A DNA stretch of 36,352 nucleotides from Lentibacillus saliphilus (lineage in GTDB: Bacteria > Bacillota > Bacilli > Bacillales > Amphibacillaceae): assembly GCF_019093865.1 (NCBI RefSeq), contig NZ_JABJXD010000012.1, positions 32,882 to 69,233 on the forward strand, written 5' to 3'. Under the pieces are notes generated by a model. The model had not been told where the DNA came from and made no database searches. It saw only the letters and a program-made list of their open reading frames with translations. This document shows, in pieces, positions 25,101 through 32,676 of this stretch (position 1 is its first letter; every line of letters begins with the position of its first letter). The position numbers and the translations under genes were made by a program.

Positions 25101-25495
25101 TCGATCACCCTCCCGGAAGTCGAGGTTGTATAGGATATGTTCGGTATAATATGATTCTCTCGTAATTTTTCAGGGAAAAATATTAAACTAATATTTACAT
25201 TTATATCCGCAGTGAAATTTTTCCCTCCAGTATTAGATACAGATAGATTCCCTGACACATAGCTAGCTGTGTCGAGGATTTTTTGAGCTGTTGCGTCTGC
25301 ATCAGCCGTATCCCCTGTTACGGCATAGACACTGGCATATTCATTAACCGCTGACTGAGCAACAATCACACCGTGAATGCCAACAACAAATTGAACGACA
25401 ACCATGAGAATTATAAGAACGATTGGTACAATGCCAAGAAATTCAATGGTCGCACTACCATCTTCATTTTCCTTAAAATCATTTATCACCTTCAT
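25097..25495 (-). CDS. TadE-like pseudopilin
   Basis: A 132-residue protein with the TadE signature E-D-G-S-A-T-I-E-F-L-G-I-V-P at residues 11-24, then one hydrophobic helix and an extracytoplasmic domain of about 90 residues. TadE-like proteins are minor pilin-like components of tight-adherence pili, usually encoded with a secretion ATPase. GGGAGG lies only 3 nt before ATG 25495. A short inverted repeat (aaaatcat/atgatttt, 25513-25542) sits upstream of it. It is the first gene of a two-gene unit with the TadG-like gene. Confidence 0.8.
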   Translation of the reverse strand: MKVINDFKENEDGSATIEFLGIVPIVLIILMVVVQFVVGIHGVIVAQSAVNEYASVYAVTGDTADADATAQKILDTASYVSGNLSVSNTGGKNFTADINVNISLIFFPEKLRENHIIPNISYTTSTSGRVIE

Positions 25496-25586
25496 CCGCC
25501 TCCCTTCTTCTCAAAATCATTATTGACGCATGTCATGATTTTTAAGAGATTAACTACCAACCCACACATCATATTTTTTGGCTTAT

Positions 25587-26015
25587 TCAACCCTTTTGTT
25601 TATTGATGGTATGCTGCAAATACCAAATATGAAATAAAAACGTTAGTATAATGGATAGACGTTTGACTACCAAATGTTCTTTAAAAATGGTTCTAACCTG
25701 AAAAGCGAGATAACATGTTATAGCTGTCCCTAAGTAGCTAAACACGATCATTATGTATTGATAGAAACCCCATGTATAACCTTCTAAAAAAAACCGAGCT
25801 GGAATAAAGGTCATACTGGTGAACGTATATATCGACAGTAAACAAAACGGAGCAATAAATGACAGTCTTTCGTCAATACTTCCGACATTAATCCGATTCC
25901 GATTAACTAAAAACCAATATGATACATATATTCCACCGGTCATAATTGTTAAAATAATCATGACAAGCACAGATCTTTTTTTAATATTCAACAATGATTC
26001 TTCCAATGTTTCCAT
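25587..26015 (-). CDS. DUF4234-like membrane protein
   Basis: A 142-residue membrane protein with four hydrophobic segments. The N-terminal L-T-I-M-T-G-G-I-Y-V-S-Y-W-F motif is characteristic of DUF4234 proteins, whose function is unknown. It lies 18 nt downstream of the multi-pass membrane gene at 26034 and probably belongs to the same transcript. Confidence 0.65.
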   Translation of the reverse strand: METLEESLLNIKKRSVLVMIILTIMTGGIYVSYWFLVNRNRINVGSIDERLSFIAPFCLLSIYTFTSMTFIPARFFLEGYTWGFYQYIMIVFSYLGTAITCYLAFQVRTIFKEHLVVKRLSIILTFLFHIWYLQHTINKQKG

Positions 26016-26033
26016 TTCTAATCTCCTCTTTAA

Positions 26034-26738
26034 CTATCTAGCTTCCAGTAAAAATGCGTCCCTTTTACTGCGGCTATCTTCTTGCCAATCAAAATAATTC
26101 ATTGTAACAACAAAAACAAAAAACGGTACAATCATACTGTTAATTAGAAGTCTAAAGAGTAATATGCTATTTAATTTCATATTGGGATCAATCCAATACA
26201 ACCCTTTAGAGAACAAGCTCCAAACGAGTAAGTTAAAACAAACAAGCATAAAAATAAGAATTAATATATCAATGACCCCTGAACGACCAATTTGATACGT
26301 TTGCTTAAACCATGCCATCCCATCTTTTTGTTCAATAACTTTTGTATAAGGAACAATACAGAAAAGAATGAGCATGAATATACCAGGTAATATAAGTAAT
26401 GGCAGTCCTGCTAATATACAAAGCAAATAATACACATTCATAATAAAAACGGGTACTAAATTCATGACAAAGGTGCTGTACACTTTTAATAGATTGACCT
26501 TTTCTTCTTTATATGCCTGAGCAGCGATGTAAATAAAAGGAATCTGCATCATATTTAATAAGAATAATTGAATGATTATATTTATAATGATTGAACCTGT
26601 GTTCAAGCCTAATAAAGCTAGAATAATGGACGTAAACGTATATGTGGCCAGTTGTAAAGGGAAAACAATAGTCATGCTAACCAACACAACGACTAAAATA
26701 TTATTTAAATAAAGTGAAAGAGCTTTTTTTATATGCAT
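26034..26738 (-). CDS. Multi-pass membrane protein, third paralogue of the cassette membrane family
   Basis: A 234-residue protein with about six hydrophobic segments. It has the same length and layout as the genes at 29499 and 32677, including the central L-P-G-I-x-x-L-x-x-x-x-x-V-P-Y motif followed by a cytosolic W-x-x-x-Y-Q-x-G-R-like loop and a last TM near the W-Q-E end. Similarity is weaker than between the other two, so this copy is older. The family resembles YciC/GDPD-membrane-domain-like proteins by layout only. ATG start. Confidence 0.65.
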   Translation of the reverse strand: MHIKKALSLYLNNILVVVLVSMTIVFPLQLATYTFTSIILALLGLNTGSIIINIIIQLFLLNMMQIPFIYIAAQAYKEEKVNLLKVYSTFVMNLVPVFIMNVYYLLCILAGLPLLILPGIFMLILFCIVPYTKVIEQKDGMAWFKQTYQIGRSGVIDILILIFMLVCFNLLVWSLFSKGLYWIDPNMKLNSILLFRLLINSMIVPFFVFVVTMNYFDWQEDSRSKRDAFLLEAR

Positions 26739-26745
26739 GACTGAT

Positions 26746-27114
26746 TCACTCCCTCTTATAAAAATACCTCCATGGTCTATCTGCCATACATGCTCCTAGT
26801 AAACTCGTTAATACGCCTATAAGTATTCCAAAATGTAAAATAAGCGGAAAACCTAAAATACCAGGCTGCATATAAATTGATACCAATTGATTCAAACCAC
26901 TAAGTATAATGCCAGCAATAGCTGATAAAGTGTACGGGTGATTAGGATTCAACTTTGCGACAAGGAATCCAGCAGGTATATAACAAACGATATAAATTAA
27001 AATTGTCACCATAAATCCGTATGTCAAACCCAGCCAACCGAGTAATGTTCCAAGTACAATTGATAAGAAGATACCAAGACCAATACCATGCCATATAGAA
27101 TTTTGTTTAACCAT
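26746..27114 (-). CDS. Small four-TM membrane protein
   Basis: A 122-residue protein with four evenly spaced hydrophobic segments and a Gly-rich first helix; the C-terminus is basic (R-P-W-R-Y-F-Y-K-R). I do not recognise the family. ATG 27114 is preferred (AAAGG 9 nt upstream) over the in-frame TTG 27120. It is tightly packed between the membrane genes at 27152 and 26034, only 7 nt from the latter, so it is part of a membrane-gene operon. Confidence 0.6.
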   Translation of the reverse strand: MVKQNSIWHGIGLGIFLSIVLGTLLGWLGLTYGFMVTILIYIVCYIPAGFLVAKLNPNHPYTLSAIAGIILSGLNQLVSIYMQPGILGFPLILHFGILIGVLTSLLGACMADRPWRYFYKRE

Positions 27115-27151
27115 TATCAATCACCTTTAGTGAAAATGTTATTTATAGTTA

Positions 27152-27772
27152 TCAACTATCTTGTTTAAAATCGAACTCTGGGTTTTCTACTCTAACCCAC
27201 ATGGAATGAAATCCAATAATCAACCAAATGCCAAAAGGCACCAACATAGAACAGATGATAAGAAGTGCTGTATTTTGTCCATATGTTAGTTGTAAAAAGC
27301 GTGCAAGGCCATATGTGCCCCCTCCAGCCAAACCTACAATAACAACCCCTAATATATAGTATAATTTTCCAAACAGCGTTTTTCGTGGATTAAAAATACT
27401 AATCGCAATTGTTTTTCGATAATGATGTGAGAGGCTCAAACATATAATGAAAATACTTAATAATGCTATGAGAAGCCATATAGGGTGACCTAGTACCCTC
27501 CATATAAGTAGCATGCAAAATAAGCCACTGATATCACTAGTAATAACGACTGTTAAAGCATGCCACTTTTGATCCATATGTTTCTCTTGAAAGTAACCTA
27601 TTAAAACTCGAATCAATAAAATTAGCATGACTATACCACAGATTATGGAAAAAAAATTGGACCACTCCGGTACATTTATAAATGTTATTCCTGCAATAAA
27701 AGGAAATACAGGAGTAAAATAAATATTTCTAGCTATTTGGTGTTCTAAAGTTTCTTCTGATTTTCTAACCAA
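27152..27772 (-). CDS. Six-TM membrane protein ending V-R-V-E-N-P-E-F-D-F
   Basis: A 206-residue protein with about six hydrophobic segments. The N-terminus is cytosolic with I-A-R-N-I-Y-F-T-P before TM1; the last TM leads into G-F-H-S-x-W-V-R-V-E-N-P-E-F-D-F. A broken paralogue lies directly upstream (27826-28191) and shares both ends. Function unknown. The start is TTG 27772, with AGGGG 9 nt upstream. Confidence 0.6.
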   Translation of the reverse strand: MVRKSEETLEHQIARNIYFTPVFPFIAGITFINVPEWSNFFSIICGIVMLILLIRVLIGYFQEKHMDQKWHALTVVITSDISGLFCMLLIWRVLGHPIWLLIALLSIFIICLSLSHHYRKTIAISIFNPRKTLFGKLYYILGVVIVGLAGGGTYGLARFLQLTYGQNTALLIICSMLVPFGIWLIIGFHSMWVRVENPEFDFKQDS

Positions 27773-27825
27773 TTTTACTCACCCCTATATACTCAAGGTA
27801 TTCGTACCCCTATCTCTTAATGAAT

Positions 27826-28191
27826 TCATTCCCCTTTATTAAAATCGAATTCAGGATTCTCCACTCTTACCCATTGAGAGTGGAAACCAACAATAATCCA
27901 TATGCCAGCTGTAAATAGTAGTGAAGAAAATGTCAACATTGTGGAATGGTATCCATGTGCATTCTGCATTAAACGTGTAAAGATATAACTTCCTCCACCA
28001 GACAATGCAACAAAAAGAAAACCAGACATAAAATATATTTTACCGAATTTTGTCCTACGACCAGAATAAACTCCTATAGCAATTGGTGGCAGCTAATATT
28101 AAAACAAATAGTACTGGAAAAAAGGGGGTATAATAGATGTTTCTCTGAGCCAGTTCAACAATTGATTCTTTATTTTTGTTATCATAGCCAT
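27826..28191 (-). pseudogene. Internally deleted, frameshifted copy of the six-TM membrane gene
   Basis: The start ATG 28191 overlaps the stop of Trp-repeat gene B (TAATG). A shifted frame encodes K-E-S-I-V-E-L-A-Q-R-N-I-Y-Y-T-P, matching residues 5-20 of the intact neighbour. The sequence then jumps to I-A-I-G-V-Y-S-G-R-R-T-K-F-G-K, matching its residues 122-136, and continues to the identical V-R-V-E-N-P-E-F-D-F end. About 88 codons are missing, and the start and end share one frame while the middle segment is shifted by one. The C-terminal 67-codon piece (ATG 28029) remains open and could still be made as a two-TM peptide. Confidence 0.75.
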
Positions 28192-29402
28192 TATCCTTTT
28201 ATAAATGTATTAAAAGCAGCTTTACCACCATAGTACATCCCTTTCCAGACAGTCTTTGCTTTATCCATATACCAGTCAAGCCCTGATTTAACTTTATCTA
28301 TTGTCCAGTTCCTAAGTTTTTGTCCTTGTTTTGTTAATAGTAAAGCACTTAATAGCAAACCTACACCAGCTCCAATTATCGTACCAATACCAGGGGAAAT
28401 TAAAGTACCTACAGCAACGGAGGTGAATAATGTTGCAATCACAGAACTAACAACAGTTATTCCAGCTGCTAAACCACTATCAACTATTAAAGTTGCTCCA
28501 AAATCTGTACTCAATACGCCTGGTCCACCATTTTTTTTAGCTTTCTCTCCCCAGCCAAAAGATAAAAAATTAGATCCCAGCGTGACAACATGCCCAGCTA
28601 TACCCCCTCCTCTTAAATTATTAGTAGAGTTAAGGGTTCCTTTTCCAAAGGTATCGGACAATCCGCTTTGCATAGCCGACTTAACACTAACATTTTTTCG
28701 TATACTAGAGTTAGTCGTATGTATGTCATATACCCTTTGATTATTATTGATACCAATTTCTTCTTGATAAAAAATATTAAAAGAATCATCAATGAACTGA
28801 TTAGCGTGGTTAAACCCGACATTATTAAGCTGACGACCTATAAAACTGTTAGACCAATTTCCTTTTATATTTGTTGGACCCTTTACAACAATATTATTGC
28901 CTTCAATCCCCATACTATGCCCATACCACCAACTCATTGCGCCTGGTAAAGCATTGGAACTAAAGTTATAATACATGTCAAGGTCATTTACGAATTCAAT
29001 CTGCTCTTCTATCTTCTGACCATCACCAAATTCGGTTTCCGTATTTAGATCTGATGCTCCATCCTTGATACTCTCGGTAAAATCTCCTTTCCAGCCGCGC
29101 ATATACCATGGTTGACTATCCCATTCATAGCCGTTCCAACCTTTTTCATTCTGTGTTCCTGATCCCTCTGTTCCTTCTCCATTCCAGCTATCCTCTGACC
29201 AAGTCTCACCGTTCCAAGTATTACCTTCCCATTTTAGGTCACTTCCATCCCAAGACTCACCGTTCCAAGACTCGCCTGTCCATGAATCCCCAGTCCATGA
29301 TTCAATGGCATAAGCAACAGGAACAATAATGGGTTGAAACAAAACAATCAAAACAGCTATTAACATCAACATATGTTTGACAATAGATTTAATCTTGATC
29401 AC
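28191..29402 (-). CDS. Secreted Trp-repeat protein B with hydrophobic C-terminal hairpin
   Basis: About 403 residues. The signal peptide ends V-A-Y-A (residue 32), followed at once by I-E-S-W and a Trp array (W36 to about W73, units W-x-G-x-S). Then comes Q-P-W-Y-M-R-G-W-K-G, shared with C, a middle region of 190 residues ending in G-rich strands, two adjacent hydrophobic Gly/Val-rich segments (about 302-356), and a Trp- and Lys-containing tail of 45 residues. This resembles a membrane-inserting or pore-forming end, by inference only. GTG 29402 overlaps the ribosome site GAGGAG; ATT 29393, 8 nt downstream of it, is the better-placed start. No LRYP-type gene follows this copy. Confidence 0.7.
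   Translation of the reverse strand: MIKIKSIVKHMLMLIAVLIVLFQPIIVPVAYAIESWTGDSWTGESWNGESWDGSDLKWEGNTWNGETWSEDSWNGEGTEGSGTQNEKGWNGYEWDSQPWYMRGWKGDFTESIKDGASDLNTETEFGDGQKIEEQIEFVNDLDMYYNFSSNALPGAMSWWYGHSMGIEGNNIVVKGPTNIKGNWSNSFIGRQLNNVGFNHANQFIDDSFNIFYQEEIGINNNQRVYDIHTTNSSIRKNVSVKSAMQSGLSDTFGKGTLNSTNNLRGGGIAGHVVTLGSNFLSFGWGEKAKKNGGPGVLSTDFGATLIVDSGLAAGITVVSSVIATLFTSVAVGTLISPGIGTIIGAGVGLLLSALLLTKQGQKLRNWTIDKVKSGLDWYMDKAKTVWKGMYYGGKAAFNTFIKG
29172..29297 (-). repeat. Trp-pentapeptide coding repeat of gene B
   Basis: About eight W-x-G-x-S/T/N units in near-identical 15-bp blocks, with the conserved insertion W-D-G-S-D-L-K-W. The DNA-level similarity makes unit gain or loss by slippage likely. Confidence 0.8.
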
Positions 29403-29498
29403 TCCTCAAAATGTTTTTAAGGTATTGATGATCACCTTTCATCCGGATGTCTTTCATGTTGAATCTGTTTTACTCATAACTTACATACTTCATTCTCC

Positions 29499-30194
29499 CT
29501 ACATTTCAAGGACTTCCTGTGATTCACGCCATTTAATCATGAGAGATGTAATATACACTATGACGAATGGAAAGATTAATAGATTTAAAGTCATTTGTGT
29601 CAAGATTTGGGCTGCAAAAGAGTTTGTTATGTTAAATATTTGTGCGGCGACGACTATACCTAGAATCGCTTCAATTATTCCTGTTATTAAAATAATTATA
29701 AAGAGTTTCCAAAAATGTCTTTTTCCTAAACGCATGCCTTCTCTGAAAGATTTCCAAACCGATTTTTCATCTAACATGCTAATATAAGGAACTGGAAATA
29801 TGAATGCGAGTATGATTAAACCAGGCACTACTAGCAGCATAAATCCAACTGTCGTAACAACCGCTCCGAGTAAGGCAAATACAAATATTGTAAAACCATT
29901 CACTAGAAACAGATAAAATGTATTTCGCAGGCTATGGTCAAAGCCCTTATACTCATTAAAAACAAATCTAATATATGGGGTTTGAGCGTACATAAATAAT
30001 AAAATTGTAATGAGTGCGTAATAAACATCTGCAAAAGAATAGATCGGGTCATATGCTGGTGTAATGGTATAAATATAGTTGGTCGAAAAAGAATGAACGA
30101 ATAATAATGGCAGAGTTGTTGTGAGCATCAATACAAACAATTTCTCAAATTTACTTGTGTATAGGTTCCATGTATATTTAAGCGGATTTTTCAT
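29499..30194 (-). CDS. Cassette multi-pass membrane protein (C cassette)
   Basis: A 231-residue protein with about six hydrophobic segments. It begins M-K-N-P-L-K-Y-T-W-x-L-Y-T-S, nearly the same as the protein at 32677, and shares A-Q-T-P-Y-I-R-F-V-x-N-E-Y-K-G, V-V-P-G-L-I-I-L-A-F-x-F-P-V-P-Y-I-S and the C-terminal F-A-A-Q-I-L-T-Q-M-T-L-N. By eye, more than half of positions match that paralogue. It follows the LRYP protein gene by 13 nt, behind a strong AGAGGAG site, so the two are co-translated. Role unknown; candidates are an immunity protein, an anchor or a transporter for the Trp-repeat protein. Confidence 0.75.
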   Translation of the reverse strand: MKNPLKYTWNLYTSKFEKLFVLMLTTTLPLLFVHSFSTNYIYTITPAYDPIYSFADVYYALITILLFMYAQTPYIRFVFNEYKGFDHSLRNTFYLFLVNGFTIFVFALLGAVVTTVGFMLLVVPGLIILAFIFPVPYISMLDEKSVWKSFREGMRLGKRHFWKLFIIILITGIIEAILGIVVAAQIFNITNSFAAQILTQMTLNLLIFPFVIVYITSLMIKWRESQEVLEM

Positions 30195-30207
30195 CTTTTT
30201 CTCCTCT

Positions 30208-31023
30208 TTATGGATAACGTAGAATCCCTTTCATTTTAAAAACTTCCTCTTCTAGGTCACGTTTATATCCTTTAATCCACATCTGATATATCTCTTCATC
30301 AGTCATTTGTTTTACCGATTGACCTTTCTCCAAACGGCTCAATGAATTTTCCAAATCAGCCTGGGCTTTTTCGGACGTCAATTCAACCAACAAGCGAAGG
30401 TCTATTGTGTCATGTGATGGCTTAATGTGTTCAGTATGGGCATACACTTTGTCAAAAGCATCAAGCTGATCATAGTGCATAGATATCTGCCGATATTGAA
30501 TAAGATCTGTCCTAATTACATAATGAATCATCTGTTCAATCGTATCATCTGTAAAATAGCCCGTATTTTCCACCTGATCATCCAAAGCTTTAACATCATG
30601 ATATAACTGTACGACGTCATGTTGGAGCAGAATTATCTGTTTCATTACTTCATATGCCTGCTTATAGGATACGTTATACTGATTAATAGGACCTGTTTCA
30701 ATCATTTGCTTCAAGTAAAGTTCAATTTCTTTCAATACATCGATATCCAGTGACGCTCTTTTGGCACTCTTTAAAGCCCCATTGCTGCTTATTGAAAAAT
30801 ACATCAATGGTGCAAGTGCAAGCTCTAATTCCTGTTTGTTGTCAGTATCTGGAGATATGATCGCGCAGCCCTTTAAAGCATTTCTAAATTTACTTTTATA
30901 AAACGCGATATAATAAGCGTGGTTGTTCGGTTTGTAGGATACCGCGTTAATTGACGTAAATTCTAGTCGTTTTTGATGTTTTTTCCCTAAGTTTAATAAC
31001 TGTTTTTGATCTTTGGTGTGCAT
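30208..31023 (-). CDS. Cassette helical protein ending L-R-Y-P (C cassette)
   Basis: A 271-residue soluble, mostly helical protein without signal peptide or TM segment. It shares with its paralogue at 33418 the N-terminal N-A-L-K-G-C-A-I-I-S-P-D motif (N-I-K-G-C-A-V-I-S-P-N there), a similar helical spacing, the I-x-Y-I-Q-Y-[RK]-Q motif region and the last four residues L-R-Y-P. I do not recognise the family. TAGGAGG precedes ATG 31023. It lies between Trp-repeat gene C and a membrane gene, so it is a likely cytosolic partner, chaperone or immunity-type factor (inference). Confidence 0.7.
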   Translation of the reverse strand: MHTKDQKQLLNLGKKHQKRLEFTSINAVSYKPNNHAYYIAFYKSKFRNALKGCAIISPDTDNKQELELALAPLMYFSISSNGALKSAKRASLDIDVLKEIELYLKQMIETGPINQYNVSYKQAYEVMKQIILLQHDVVQLYHDVKALDDQVENTGYFTDDTIEQMIHYVIRTDLIQYRQISMHYDQLDAFDKVYAHTEHIKPSHDTIDLRLLVELTSEKAQADLENSLSRLEKGQSVKQMTDEEIYQMWIKGYKRDLEEEVFKMKGILRYP

Positions 31024-31073
31024 ATCATGTCCTCCTAAAATCGTTTTGTCGATTACGGGTATTGTATTAGGGG

Positions 31074-31107
31074 GTCATGAATAAAGCAACAACGCTTTAT
31101 TCATGAC
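31074..31107 (-). other. Perfect 14-bp hairpin without T-run between gene C and its LRYP gene
   Basis: gtcatgaataaagc (31074-31087) pairs perfectly with gctttattcatgac (31094-31107) across a 6-nt loop. It lies 31 nt after the gene C stop. No T-run follows on the minus strand, so RNA stabilisation, processing or partial attenuation is more likely than full termination. Confidence 0.75.
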
Positions 31108-31137
31108 GTATCCATTTATTAAGTATGACTAGTTAAT

Positions 31138-32559
31138 TCAAGAAAACCAGCCCTTTACTTTTTTAAAGCCTTTACTTAGGGTATTCTTTACCGTGTCTGT
31201 TGCTTTTTTAGCTGCAGAAGCAATTTTATCTGAATTTTTGGCGACGAGTTCAACACCTTTTGACACAACATATATACCTGCTCCTGCAGCTACTAGACCA
31301 GCACCGACAGCTTGACCTCCCGGAACAACAGAAGCTACAGCCCCCGCACTCATCAATGTGTCTCCTAAATTGGTACCGACAGTAGCGACTGCGGCCGTTT
31401 TATCTGATGCAGATGCATCACTATTAAACGTTTGAACTGCATCAGTTATGCTCGCCCCTGTCTTATATGCAGAAATACCTGCATTAACGCCTGATGTAAC
31501 AAAATTGAACTTAGACAAGGCGCCCATATTGTTCCAAGTGCTAGCCACCTTCGCAACATCCATGTTTTGAGCAAGCTGCCCAGCAGAGTCTTTTATAATT
31601 GAGCCATACTGATGAAATTTACTCGCATTAGAAATTTGGTTCGTTCGAAATGCACTACTCGTTGTTATTTCTCTAGCGACATCTGCTCTGCGCATATTTT
31701 CTATCGCCTTGGATTTATCATAAATTGTTTTCCCTTTTGACGTTAAATCATGAACATCATAAAAGACATGATCCCCTGTGTGCAACTTAGCTCCGCTAAC
31801 AAGCAAATCTCCTAAATGCCAACCTGTTTTACCAAATGAAAAACCTTCATTTAAACCATCAGTCACGAAATTGGCAGTCCCGACAGCTAATTTGTCAAAA
31901 ACAAATTTCGTTTCTTTAAATTCGCCTGAATCGTAAAATCGTTCAGGTGGTGTGTACCCATTAAGCTCCGTAAAGGCACCTGCTCCCCCACTAGAACTCC
32001 ATGGGTTACCAGAACTTCCTTCACCAGAAAACCCTCGATCTAACCAAGGATTACCTGTATAACTATTTCCATTAAACCCCGATTGACTCCATGGATTCCC
32101 CTGATAACCTTGACCGTTAAATCCTGACTCTGTCCAAGCATCACCCTTGTAAGCGGCACTGGTCCAACCTGGAAAGCGCCAGTCATTTCCTACGTGACCA
32201 TTTCCATTCCAACCGTCTAATTGCCATGACTCTCCATTAAATCCAGAGCCGCCATTCCAGCCACGCATATACCAGGGCTGGCTTTCCCAATCATAACCAT
32301 TCCAGCCTTCACCTATTGTCGTACCTGATCCGTCAGTTCCTTCACCTTCCCAGGCATCTCCAGTCCAGCCATCCTCAGACCACGATTCACCCTGCCATTT
32401 CAAGTCACTGCCATCCCAAGATTCACCTTCCCAGGATTCGCCTTTCCAAGAATCCCCTGTCCATGATTCGACAGCATAAGCAACTGGTATCATGACAGGC
32501 TGAAACACGATAAATAAAGCAACCAAAGAAACCAAGATACTTTTAATGATAGATTTAAT
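31138..32559 (-). CDS. Secreted Trp-repeat protein C with 15-residue repeats and Gly/Ala-rich C-terminus
   Basis: A 473-residue Sec-exported protein. The signal peptide ends V-A-Y-A (29). Trp pentapeptides run from W33 to about W70, followed by Q-P-W-Y-M-R-G-W. Six tandem 15-residue repeats cover about 106-195 (consensus Y-x-G-N-P-W-x-x-x-G-F-N-G). A middle helical region follows, then a domain shared with D from A-L-S-K-F-N (about 347), including S-D-A-S-x-x-x-K-T, T-L-M-S-A-G-A-V and a hydrophobic Gly/Ala stretch (about 401-433). The end is a 40-residue Lys-rich tail. The start is ATT 32559, 6 nt after AAAGGGGGGG; the first standard upstream codon, TTG 32595, has no ribosome site and lies beyond the SD. 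Function unknown. Confidence 0.75.
   Translation of the reverse strand: MKSIIKSILVSLVALFIVFQPVMIPVAYAVESWTGDSWKGESWEGESWDGSDLKWQGESWSEDGWTGDAWEGEGTDGSGTTIGEGWNGYDWESQPWYMRGWNGGSGFNGESWQLDGWNGNGHVGNDWRFPGWTSAAYKGDAWTESGFNGQGYQGNPWSQSGFNGNSYTGNPWLDRGFSGEGSSGNPWSSSGGAGAFTELNGYTPPERFYDSGEFKETKFVFDKLAVGTANFVTDGLNEGFSFGKTGWHLGDLLVSGAKLHTGDHVFYDVHDLTSKGKTIYDKSKAIENMRRADVAREITTSSAFRTNQISNASKFHQYGSIIKDSAGQLAQNMDVAKVASTWNNMGALSKFNFVTSGVNAGISAYKTGASITDAVQTFNSDASASDKTAAVATVGTNLGDTLMSAGAVASVVPGGQAVGAGLVAAGAGIYVVSKGVELVAKNSDKIASAAKKATDTVKNTLSKGFKKVKGWFS
31975..32244 (-). repeat. Six tandem 45-bp repeats encoding 15-residue units in gene C
   Basis: Units align in register at exactly 15 codons: G-F-N-G-E-S-W-, G-H-V-G-N-D-W-, A-Y-K-G-D-A-W-, G-Y-Q-G-N-P-W-, S-Y-T-G-N-P-W- and G-S-S-G-N-P-W-, each with Gly at position 4 and Trp at position 7. 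Paralogue D carries about three units and B only a remnant (G-N-W-S-N-S-F-I-G-R-Q). Confidence 0.85.
32338..32463 (-). repeat. Trp-pentapeptide coding repeat of gene C
   Basis: About eight W-x-G-x-S/A units in similar 15-bp blocks, with W-D-G-S-D-L-K-W in the same place as in B and D. Confidence 0.85.
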
Positions 32560-32676
32560 CGTTTTCCCCCCCTTTATTATTAGGTCTACTACCAAGATTT
32601 AAATCGATTTGAATAATCAAAAAATGTAAGACGTACACATCCTTATAGATACCCTTATTAATCTAAGTTGATGTTG

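Noticed and set aside
28613-28822. Minus-strand frame inside gene B
   Set aside because: It is an out-of-frame shadow of gene B without a ribosome site; only the B frame gives a signal peptide and repeats.
31074-31107. Calling this hairpin a Rho-independent terminator
   Set aside because: No T-run follows the stem on the minus strand; listed as a hairpin of unknown role instead.
31975-32463. Direct DNA repeats resembling a CRISPR array
   Set aside because: The 15-bp and 45-bp periodic repeats are in frame inside one protein-coding gene, have no unique spacers, and no cas genes are near.
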